A DNA stretch of 64,000 nt from the NCBI RefSeq assembly GCF_003353015.1, contig NZ_QREM01000010.1, positions 140,912 to 204,911 on the forward strand. The letters run 5' to 3'. Origin of the DNA: Xanthomonas arboricola (GTDB taxonomy: Bacteria > Pseudomonadota > Gammaproteobacteria > Xanthomonadales > Xanthomonadaceae). Under the pieces are notes generated by a model. The model was not told the DNA's origin. It did no database searches and saw only the letters and a program-made list of their open reading frames with translations. The position numbers and the translations under genes were made by a program. Position 1 is the stretch's first letter; each line of letters opens with the position of its first letter. Below, piece by piece: positions 20,233 through 27,439 of this stretch.

Positions 20233-20598
20233 CTAGCCGCGGCAATCGGCGCCTGGTGCAGTGCGATCCACGCAGGTCTGCGCCTGACGCGGAAGGCCGC
20301 GCACCTGGCGCATCTGCCCGGGCGCCAGCGCAAAGCTGTCCAGGGTCTTGCGTGCGCAGGCCGGCGTGGCCGACGCAGCCGCCGGCGCGGCGCAGTGTTC
20401 TTCATAGATCAGGTAATGGCAGTGGCCGCTGCTGCTGGCCAGGCAATGCACCTTGGTCTCGGTGGCAGTGGCCAGCGTCTTGCTGAAGAGCATGTCCTGG
20501 CCATTGCTGGTGGCGCGGGTGATGGAGGTGGTGCCGTTGCGGTCGTGGCAACCGGCCAATGCCAGCAGGCAATACACGAGGGAGGCGATCAGGCGCAT
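20233..20598 (-). CDS. Small cysteine-rich lipoprotein, unknown function
   Basis: A 121-residue predicted lipoprotein: 'MRLIASLVYCLLALAGC' is a signal peptide with lipobox LAGC. The mature part contains seven more cysteines (HCLASSSGHCHYLIYEEHC, PACARK, QTCVDR, ADCRG), suggesting disulfides in the periplasm. The ATG has an AAAGGA site. It follows the LytTR regulator gene by 35 bp on the same strand, so it is probably the third gene of that operon and may be linked to the two-component pair. I do not recognise the family. Confidence 0.8.
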   Translation of the reverse strand: MRLIASLVYCLLALAGCHDRNGTTSITRATSNGQDMLFSKTLATATETKVHCLASSSGHCHYLIYEEHCAAPAAASATPACARKTLDSFALAPGQMRQVRGLPRQAQTCVDRTAPGADCRG

Positions 20599-20633
20599 AT
20601 CAGCAATCCTTTCAGTCGATGCGATCGGGGGAA

Positions 20634-21407
20634 TTACATGCCGCGGAACAGGGTCATGAAGGGCTGGCTGACAGTGAGCGTTTCGCTGCGCCCGCGCAGC
20701 GCCAGCCGGCCCTTGCCGGTGTCCTCGCGCACCACCGAGGCGACCGCCTTCATGTTGACGATGGTGGAGCGGTGGATCTGCTTGAACACCTGCGGGTCCA
20801 GCACGTCGAGCAACTCGCGCAGCGGCGTGCGCAGGATCGCCTCGCCGGCGGCGGTCATCACCGTGGTGTATTTCTGATCTGCCTGGAAATACGCCACCTC
20901 GTCCAGCGCGATCAGGCGCGTTTCGCGCCCGCTGCTGGCGGTGAGCCAGGCCAGCGGTGGCGCGGCGGCGGCGGCAGGGCGCGCGGACAGGCGCTGCAAC
21001 AAGGCCTCCAGCAGCTGGCCGTCCGGCTGGCCGGCGGCGGCACGCTGTTGCACGCGCTGCCAGGTGGCCTGCAGGCGCTCGCGGCCGATCGGCTTGAGCA
21101 GGTAGTCCACCGCGCCGTGTTCGAACGCATCGATGGCGTACTGGTCGTAGGCGGTGACGAACACCACCTGCGTGCGCGGGCTGACTTCGCGCAGCGCACG
21201 CGCCACCTCGATGCCGGTCAGCCCGGGCATGCGGATATCCAGAAACACCACATCCGGTTGCTGGGTGGCGATGGTTTCCAGCGCGCTGGCGCCGTCCTCG
21301 CATTCGCCCACGATCTGCAGCTGAGGACACACCTCGGCCAGCAGCGCGAACAAGGACTGCCGCAGCAACGCTTCGTCCTCGGCGATCACCGCACGCAGCG
21401 CGCTCAT
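20634..21407 (-). CDS. LytTR-type response regulator (AlgR/LytR-like)
   Basis: A 257-residue response regulator. The receiver domain (1-120) has the acidic pair in 'AVIAEDEALLRQS', the phosphoacceptor Asp in 'VVFLDIRMPGLTG' and the Lys in 'YLLKPIG'. The C-terminal LytTR DNA-binding domain starts near residue 155 (WLTASSGRETRLIALDEVAYFQADQKYTTV) and ends 'KQIHRSTIVNMKAV'. The gene overlaps its sensor kinase gene by 4 bp. LytTR regulators bind paired direct repeats upstream of target promoters; targets here are unknown. Confidence 0.93.
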   Translation of the reverse strand: MSALRAVIAEDEALLRQSLFALLAEVCPQLQIVGECEDGASALETIATQQPDVVFLDIRMPGLTGIEVARALREVSPRTQVVFVTAYDQYAIDAFEHGAVDYLLKPIGRERLQATWQRVQQRAAAGQPDGQLLEALLQRLSARPAAAAAPPLAWLTASSGRETRLIALDEVAYFQADQKYTTVMTAAGEAILRTPLRELLDVLDPQVFKQIHRSTIVNMKAVASVVREDTGKGRLALRGRSETLTVSQPFMTLFRGM

Positions 21408-22735
21408 GCCTGCACCTGTGCGGTATGGGTGTGCGCGTCGGGCAACGGCGGCGGCATGCGCGTGGCCAGCATCTGTGCCGGCAGCGGCAGGCTGATCGTG
21501 GCGGCCACACCGCTGGGGAAATTGGACACGATGGCAAAGCTGGCCCTGCCGGCGTAGATCAGCTGCAGGCGCTCGCGCAGGTTCTTCAGGCCGATGCCGG
21601 TACCTTGCGTGTGGGCGTTGAAGCCCTGGCCGTCGTCGGCCACTGTGAGCGTGGCATGGTCGTCGACGCGACGCGCCAGGATCCATATCGTGCCGCCGCC
21701 GGGCTTGGGTTCCAGCCCGTGCTTGATCGCGTTCTCCACCAGGGTCTGCAGCATCATCGACGGCAGTTGCAGTGCGCGCAGCTCGTACGGCACTTCCACC
21801 TGCAGGCCCAGCCGCGTGCCCATGCGGATGCGCAGGATCTCCAGATAGGCCTGGGTGCGTTCGAGTTCCTCGCCCAGGGTGGAGATGGCCCCGTCGGCGC
21901 TGGGCAGCGAGCTGCGCAGGTACTGGATCAGATGGCCGATCATGATGTCGGCGCGCGGCGGGTCGGTGCGTGCCAGTACCTGCGCGCTGGCCAGCGTGTT
22001 GTAGAGAAAGTGCGGCTCCACCTGGGCATGCAGCAGATTCAGGCGGGCCACGGCCAGCTCCTTTTCCATCACCGATTGCTCGGCCGCGGCCTGCTCGTCG
22101 CGACGCTGTTCGCCGACCCGGCGCACCACCGCACGATTGATCGCCTCGGCGTTCTCGTAATTGCTGCCTTCGTCCACCGCAAACAGGTCCACCCAGGCGC
22201 CGGCATCGGGCTCGCACAATACGGTGACACTGCTGGTGCCCTGCCCCGGCGCGATCGTCACCAGCACCTGGTTGCACTTGATCGCAAAGCGCGCGAACAG
22301 GTTCCAGCGCGAAGGCTGGCGTCCTTCGTAGGGGTCGATGCGGCGCACCTTGGCACGGATCAGCAGGCTGCCGGGCGCGCACTCGATGTCCTGTACGCGT
22401 GGCAGCACGCGCACGGCCTCTTCGACCACGGCGAAACTGGCCTGCACGTCCAGCGGCACTTCGATCTGGCGCCGCTGGCGGGTCGACAAGGTGTCGTGAT
22501 CCAGCCGCCCGGCAATCAGGCGCACCCGCCGCACGTGGGTGATCGCACTCATCAGGGCCAGTGTCAGCAGCACCACGCAGATCAGCCCGAAGAACGCGCC
22601 GGTGGAACCGAACAGCTGCGCCCACATGATCCCGGCCACCACCAATGCGGCGGCCCAGGCGAACACGATACGTACGATCAGGAAGACGCTGGCAGACACG
22701 GGTGGCGACTCGTCGGGTTGGGACGCGGCGAGCAT
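21404..22735 (-). CDS. LytS/AlgZ-type sensor histidine kinase
   Basis: A 443-residue inner-membrane sensor kinase. Two helices lie near the N-terminus (SVFLIVRIVFAWAAALVVAGIMW and AFFGLICVVLLTLALM), followed by a ~130-residue cytoplasmic region of unclear fold. The His-kinase domain has the H-box 'LHAQVEPHFLYNTLASAQ', N-box 'LQTLVENAIKHGLEP' and G-box 'VADDGQGFNAHTQGTGIGL'. It pairs with the LytTR regulator encoded next (ATGA overlap). The ATG at 22735 was preferred to a TTG three codons upstream. Confidence 0.92.
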   Translation of the reverse strand: MLAASQPDESPPVSASVFLIVRIVFAWAAALVVAGIMWAQLFGSTGAFFGLICVVLLTLALMSAITHVRRVRLIAGRLDHDTLSTRQRRQIEVPLDVQASFAVVEEAVRVLPRVQDIECAPGSLLIRAKVRRIDPYEGRQPSRWNLFARFAIKCNQVLVTIAPGQGTSSVTVLCEPDAGAWVDLFAVDEGSNYENAEAINRAVVRRVGEQRRDEQAAAEQSVMEKELAVARLNLLHAQVEPHFLYNTLASAQVLARTDPPRADIMIGHLIQYLRSSLPSADGAISTLGEELERTQAYLEILRIRMGTRLGLQVEVPYELRALQLPSMMLQTLVENAIKHGLEPKPGGGTIWILARRVDDHATLTVADDGQGFNAHTQGTGIGLKNLRERLQLIYAGRASFAIVSNFPSGVAATISLPLPAQMLATRMPPPLPDAHTHTAQVQA

Positions 22736-23019
22736 AGCCGGCAAGCGATCGGACGAAAGCCCCGGGCGACGAATGGCCGCCGGCGCGGCCCCAATCGCCC
22801 GGATCGCGGTGCGAAATCCGGCACGGTCGGCGATGGCAGGCGCTGACGTGCGCGGTATGCTCCAGGTCTGCGACCGGCGACCTGGGCCATCAGGCGTCGG
22901 GCGGCGCGCGCGGCCACGCAGCGCAGGGCCTGGCTTCTACCGATGCTGCGCGGCGCGCGCGGCCGACGGCGCAGGCGCCGTGGTCCCGATCATCTCCCTC
23001 CACACCGCTCAGGAGTCGC

Positions 23020-24234
23020 ATGCACCGTCGTCATTTCCTGCACAGCGCCGGCCTTGCGCTTGCGGCCGCTTCCACCGCAAGCTGGGCCGCGACCGGCAAG
23101 GCGGCCGCTGCACCGTCGTCGCCACTGCCGGCCATGCCGCCGGGTGCCCTGCCCCAGCAGTTCGCCGCAGCGCTGCCGCTGGCGCCGATCCGTGCGGCGG
23201 TCGATCGCATCATCGCGATCAACGGCTGCACCCGCCCGTTCCGTGCGCAGGGTCCACGGATCGAGGCCGAGCGCATCGGTCGCAAGACGGTGGTACATAA
23301 CTACGGGCATGGCGGCAGTGGATGGTCGCTGTCGTGGGGCGCGGCCGAGCACGCGCTGCGGCTGGTGCGCGCGGCCGATACGGATGCGCGCGAGCTGGCG
23401 GTGATCGGCTGCGGTGCGATCGGGCTGACCACCGCGCTGGTGGCGCAACGCGCGGGCCTGCGCGTGCGCATCTATGCGCGCGAGCGCCTGCCGGACGTGC
23501 GCTCGTTCTACGCCACCGGCGTGTGGTCGCCGGACTCGCGGGTGTGCACCAGCGAGCACGCCACTGCCGATTTCAAGACGCGCTGGGAAGAGATGGCGCG
23601 CATTTCGTTCCGCCGCTACCAGACCCTGCTGGGCCTGCCGGGCGAGCCGATCGAATGGCGCGATGGCTATGCGTTGTCGGATGTGCCGTTCGACCAGCCG
23701 ATTGCATCGGCCGAAGCGCACGAGCCGGATTACCCGCCACTGGAGCGCGACTTGATCCATGATCTCGGCCCGCGCTCGCAGCCGGTCGCTGCCGGCAGTC
23801 ATCCATTCCCGGTGCCGTTCGTGCGCCGCTACAGCCAACTGACCTTCAACCTCAGCGCTTATGCGCGATTGTTGATGGACGACTTTCTGCAGGCTGGCGG
23901 CGAACTGTACACACGCAGCTTCGAGCATCCGCGCCAGTTCGGGCAGTTGCGCGAAAGGATCCTGGTCAATGCCACCGGCTACGGCGCACGCGCGTTGCTT
24001 GGCGACGACAGCGTCATCCCGGTGCGCGGGCAGACCGCGCGCCTGATTCCGCAACCGGAAGTGAGCTACGGGCTGGTGTGGCGCGGCCACAATCTCAACG
24101 TGGTGCCGCGTCGCGATGGCCTGCTGGTGCAGGCGCAGGGTGCCAACGATTTCAACAACCCCGACGCCACGCCGGATCCTGCCGCCTCCGCAGCCGCGGT
24201 GCGCGAACTGGCGCGGTTGTTTCCTTCGAGCTGA
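23020..24234 (+). CDS. Exported D-amino-acid-oxidase-like FAD enzyme with permuted motif order
   Basis: A 404-residue flavoprotein. The N-terminus 'MHRRHFLHSAGLALAAAS' resembles a Tat signal, so export in folded, FAD-loaded form is likely. Residues 93-107 (HNYGHGGSGWSLSWG), preceded by 'TRPFRAQGPRIEAE', match the extreme C-terminal signature of D-amino-acid oxidases. The FAD-binding GCGAIGLTTALVAQ (from residue 130), normally the first strand of the enzyme, comes after it. The DAAO 'ATGVWSP' and 'VNATGYGARALLGD' elements then follow in normal order. The protein therefore reads as a circular permutation. It presumably oxidises a D-amino acid or amine and releases H2O2. The start has CAGGAG upstream. 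Confidence 0.85.
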   Translation: MHRRHFLHSAGLALAAASTASWAATGKAAAAPSSPLPAMPPGALPQQFAAALPLAPIRAAVDRIIAINGCTRPFRAQGPRIEAERIGRKTVVHNYGHGGSGWSLSWGAAEHALRLVRAADTDARELAVIGCGAIGLTTALVAQRAGLRVRIYARERLPDVRSFYATGVWSPDSRVCTSEHATADFKTRWEEMARISFRRYQTLLGLPGEPIEWRDGYALSDVPFDQPIASAEAHEPDYPPLERDLIHDLGPRSQPVAAGSHPFPVPFVRRYSQLTFNLSAYARLLMDDFLQAGGELYTRSFEHPRQFGQLRERILVNATGYGARALLGDDSVIPVRGQTARLIPQPEVSYGLVWRGHNLNVVPRRDGLLVQAQGANDFNNPDATPDPAASAAAVRELARLFPSS

Positions 24235-24257
24235 ATCCGCTTGCCCGCGCGCTGCCG

Positions 24258-24449
24258 TCAGGACTCGAGTGAGGCCTGCAGTGCGCGGGCCAGTGCGGCA
24301 TCGCCGCTGACCAGCTCGTCCCAGCGCAAGGTCACGCCGTTGCGACGGCCTTTTTCCACCAGCTTCAGTCCCTGCGGATCGATGATCAGGGTGTAGGCCT
24401 GCTCTCCGATCTGCAGCTTTCGGCGTAGCGGTTTGTCCAACGGCGTCAT
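24258..24449 (-). CDS. Small conserved-looking hypothetical protein
   Basis: A 63-residue protein (MTPLDKPLRRKLQIGEQAYTL...), predicted soluble. It has a strand-rich first half ('QIGEQAYTLIIDPQGLKLVEKGRR') and a helical end ('GDAALARALQASL'). The start has a good GGGAG nine bases upstream and the reading frame has normal codon bias. The gene is convergent with the flavoenzyme gene, only 23 bp from its stop. Function unknown. Confidence 0.7.
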   Translation of the reverse strand: MTPLDKPLRRKLQIGEQAYTLIIDPQGLKLVEKGRRNGVTLRWDELVSGDAALARALQASLES

Positions 24450-25000
24450 GGCGGCTCCCAGTAACAAGGAAGAGCGGTCGGTTGTAGCGCATCGATCTGC
24501 AACGACGTGCATTGGCGCATCGCGCAGGCCGCGCGGTGCCGCGCGGTGCCGGCGCAACCGCCGTGCATCAGCATCCACAGCCGCGCAGGTGGAACGGACA
24601 CCGGCACACCGGTGCGGCACCTGCACGGCATGGGTCATGCGCGTTGCACACCGCATTCCTGCACGGCGGTATCGGCCCCGGTCGATGTCAGCGCGACTGC
24701 CCTGGCTCGGCGCGCCGGCATCGATCGCCGGCGCCTCATCTTCTCCTGCGGCACAGGTCGTTATCGCATCGGACTCACCGCATCCACCGATCCCGCTAAC
24801 ACGCCGACGACTAGCGTAGCGACCATGCGAGACAGGGCGAGCCGGCACGACGGCACCGCTGCCTCACCAGCCCGGCGCCGTGTCGGGTACTGCGATGTCG
24901 CGATGATGCTGCAGCTGTCTCGCACGTAATCCACTGCAATCCGTAGGCGCGGTGCAGCGCACCGTTTCTCCATCTATCCATCCATTCCTAGGAGCCGCCC
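24450..25000. other. Divergent intergenic region, no gene seen
   Basis: This gap between the leftward 63-residue gene and rightward yciF is long enough for a small RNA or long leader. I found no supported coding frame, terminator or repeat array, only short GCGCGGTGCC direct repeats near 24530-24550. It must contain the promoters of both flanking genes. Confidence 0.45.
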
Positions 25001-25507
25001 ATGGCGATCAAGACAATTGAAGAGCTTTTCGTCCACGAGCTGTCGGACATCTACAGTGCAGAAAAGCAGCTGACCAAGTCGCTGCCGCGCCTGGCACGCG
25101 CGGCCACCGAACCCAAGCTGGTGGAAGCGTTCAAGCTGCACCTGGAAGAAACCCAGGGCCAGATCGAGCGTATCGACCAGATCGTCGAACTGCTCGGCAT
25201 CAAGCTCAAGCGCATCAAGTGTGCCGCGATGGAAGGCCTGGTCGAGGAAAGCCGCGAGGTGATCGACGAGATCGAGGAAGGCCCGGTCCGCGATGCGGCG
25301 CTGATCGGCGGCGCACAGAAGGTGGAGCATTACGAGATCGCCTCGTACGGCACCATCGCGGCGATCGCCAAACAGCTGGGCTACACCGATGCGGTCGGCC
25401 TGCTGCTGTCGACGCTGGAAGAAGAAAAGGCCACCGATGAAAAGCTGACCCTGCTCGCCGAGCAGGGCGGTAACCAAAAGGCATCCAAGGCCAGCAAAGC
25501 GGCCTGA
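25001..25507 (+). CDS. yciF: YciF/DUF892 ferritin-like protein
   Basis: A 168-residue four-helix ferritin-like protein of the YciE/YciF family. The family opening 'IKTIEELFVHELSDIYSAEKQL' and 'LEETQGQIERIDQIVELLG' contribute metal-ligand Glu/His residues; 'GGAQKVEHYEIASYGTIAAIAKQLG' is the strongest signature. A lysine-rich tail follows. In enterics the yci genes are stress and stationary-phase induced, often beside a manganese catalase, as here. AGGAG precedes the ATG. The next gene, katN-like, begins 130 bp downstream beyond a hairpin. Confidence 0.93.
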   Translation: MAIKTIEELFVHELSDIYSAEKQLTKSLPRLARAATEPKLVEAFKLHLEETQGQIERIDQIVELLGIKLKRIKCAAMEGLVEESREVIDEIEEGPVRDAALIGGAQKVEHYEIASYGTIAAIAKQLGYTDAVGLLLSTLEEEKATDEKLTLLAEQGGNQKASKASKAA

Positions 25508-25514
25508 TGCAGCG

Positions 25515-25537
25515 CGCAGGCGGCCCCGCCGCCTGCG
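25515..25537 (+). terminator. GC-rich hairpin between yciF and catalase
   Basis: A perfect 10-bp stem (CGCAGGCGGC / GCCGCCTGCG) with a CCC loop begins 8 bp after the yciF stop. There is no T-tract, so it could be a partial terminator or an mRNA-stabilising element that sets the ratio of the two products. Confidence 0.5.
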
Positions 25538-25637
25538 TTCGCCCGCGTCCCGCGGGCAACTCCCATCGCCAGCCTCAGGTTTCTGCGCGCATGCCGCGTT
25601 GCAGTCGTCGTCGGGCGCCAGCCAGGAAACACGACCC

Positions 25638-26537
25638 ATGTTCATGCATAACAAGCGTCTGATGTACACCGTCCGCGTCGCCGAACCCAATCCGGATCTG
25701 GCCACGTTGATGCTCGAACAGTTCGGCGGACCGCAAGGCGAACTTGCCGCGGCGATGCAGTACTTCACCCAGGCATTGGGCGAGGACGATCCGGGCCGCA
25801 AGGACCTGTTGTTCGATATCGCCACCGAGGAACTGAGCCACCTGGAAATCATCGGCTCGATCATCGCCATGCTCAACAAGGGCCCGAAGGCGGTGTTGTC
25901 CGAAGGCATGGAAGAGGCCATGGAGATGCGCTCCATGACCCAGAACAGCACCAGCCACACCCAGCAGATCCTGTACGGCGGTGGCCCGGCGCTGGTCAAT
26001 TCCAGCGGCGTGCCGTGGACTTCGGCCTATGTCGATTCGATCGGTTGCCCGACCTCGGACATGCGTTCCAACATCGCTGCCGAAGCGCGCGCCAAGCTGG
26101 TCTACGAACGCCTGATCACCGTCACCGACGATCCGGGCATCGTGGACGCGCTGCGCTTCTTGATGACGCGCGAGGTGGCGCACCAGAAGTCGTTCGAAAA
26201 GGCGTTGTACGCGATCGAACCGAACTTCCCGCCGGGCAAGCTGCCGGGCGACCCGCGCTTTACCGACATCTACTACAACATGTCGCAGGGCGATGGCGAT
26301 ACGGTCGGCCCGTGGAATGCCGGCGAACAATGGGACGTGGTGGCAGACCGTGCGCTGCAGTCCGCCGTCGACGGTGGCGATGGCTCGGCCACGGTGGCGC
26401 TGGATGCAACCCAGACCGAAGCACTGGATGCGATGTCGCTGCGCCTGTTGTCCAATCCGGAACTGGACCGTGTCACCGGTGCAGACCTGGGCGCGGGCCC
26501 GGGGGCCGGCTCCACCACCGGCGACATCCAGCGCTGA
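25638..26537 (+). CDS. Manganese catalase
   Basis: A 299-residue di-manganese catalase that dismutates H2O2. Family features in order: 'MHNKRLMYTVRVAEPNPDLATLMLEQFGGPQGELAAAMQYFTQA', 'DIATEELSHLEIIGSIIAML' (Glu/His ligands), 'GVPWTSAYVDSIGCPTSDMRSNIAAEARAKLVYE', and 'LMTREVAHQKSFEKAL' with the second Glu-x-x-His pair. Length is normal. A glycine-rich tail follows the catalytic domain. The start at 25638 matches the family N-terminus. It is followed by a textbook terminator and lies downstream of yciF; both probably belong to one stress regulon. Confidence 0.94.
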   Translation: MFMHNKRLMYTVRVAEPNPDLATLMLEQFGGPQGELAAAMQYFTQALGEDDPGRKDLLFDIATEELSHLEIIGSIIAMLNKGPKAVLSEGMEEAMEMRSMTQNSTSHTQQILYGGGPALVNSSGVPWTSAYVDSIGCPTSDMRSNIAAEARAKLVYERLITVTDDPGIVDALRFLMTREVAHQKSFEKALYAIEPNFPPGKLPGDPRFTDIYYNMSQGDGDTVGPWNAGEQWDVVADRALQSAVDGGDGSATVALDATQTEALDAMSLRLLSNPELDRVTGADLGAGPGAGSTTGDIQR

Positions 26538-26565
26538 CCGTCACTGACGGCGGTTGCTGAAACCG

Positions 26566-26598
26566 GCCCGGGTCGCTTTGCGACCCGGGCTTTTTTTT
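26566..26598 (+). terminator. Strong intrinsic terminator of the catalase gene
   Basis: An 11-bp perfect stem (GCCCGGGTCGC / GCGACCCGGGC), a TTT loop, then eight T's. It begins 29 bp after the catalase stop. The last T is also the final base of the stop codon of the convergent gene at 26598. Confidence 0.92.
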
Positions 26599-27170
26599 CA
26601 GATGGGCGCGGCCTGCTTGGCCTGCGCGTCGGTTGCCCACTCCGGCCGCACGCCTGCTGCAGTGGTGCAACGCTCCAGCCGCCATGGCAGGAGCTGACGC
26701 ATCGCCTCCTCGCCACTGACCTGCAGCCAGCGCGTGGCATCGCCTTCGATGCATAGGGGACGCTGCGTCGGCAGGCTGGCCGAGGAGGCGACCAGCAACG
26801 AGAACCCCATCTGCAGGCGGCCGCCGATATCCATGACATTGCGCAGGCCTGCGGCGTACAGCGCGCCACCGTCCTGGCTCAGCCAGGTGGCCGCGGTGGC
26901 GCCGTCTGTCGATGCGGTGCCGACGAAGCCGCACAGCGGGACCAGGCAGCGCTGGGTTTCCCAGATGGCCAGGTCCACGCGCCCCAGCCATTCCGGCTCC
27001 TGGGTAGTGATCGAGCGCTGCTGTCCCGGCGCGCGTCGACCGAAGGTTGCACGTTCCTCGCGTCTGCCGCCGCGGTCGGCAACCAGAATGTCGGCATCGG
27101 CACCGACACCGATCTCGACCCAGGCATTGCTCGCAACGCGGCCTGACAACTGAAGAATGCGCGTAAGCAT
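26598..27170 (-). CDS. Hypothetical protein
   Basis: A 190-residue protein I do not recognise. It begins 'MLTRILQLSGRVASNAWVEIGV', is rich in small residues and has no clear signal peptide or membrane helix. The middle holds 'LCGFVGTASTDGATAATWLSQDGGALYAAGLRNVMDIGG', an alternating strand pattern. Codon bias fits the neighbourhood, supporting a real gene. It is convergent with the catalase gene and its stop abuts the catalase terminator. Confidence 0.6.
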   Translation of the reverse strand: MLTRILQLSGRVASNAWVEIGVGADADILVADRGGRREERATFGRRAPGQQRSITTQEPEWLGRVDLAIWETQRCLVPLCGFVGTASTDGATAATWLSQDGGALYAAGLRNVMDIGGRLQMGFSLLVASSASLPTQRPLCIEGDATRWLQVSGEEAMRQLLPWRLERCTTAAGVRPEWATDAQAKQAAPI

Positions 27171-27439
27171 GTTGAGTCCACTGTGCTGCCTGATGACAGC
27201 AAGGAGCTACGCACAATACGCGCCAAGTTTTTTGCTGCTGCACACGGGCGCGCTGCAACGCTCTTGCATGACAGCGGTGGCATCAGCGGCGCTGCGAGGT
27301 GCGAATCCGTCGCAACATCTGCACGCACGCGCAGGATTTTCCGTGAGGGCGCGCCGGGATGCACAGCCTTTCGCACATCGGCATGGCAGCGCCTGCCCGA
27401 GTGCGCAGAGACTGCACGCGCGCGTGCAGTGAGCCGGCG

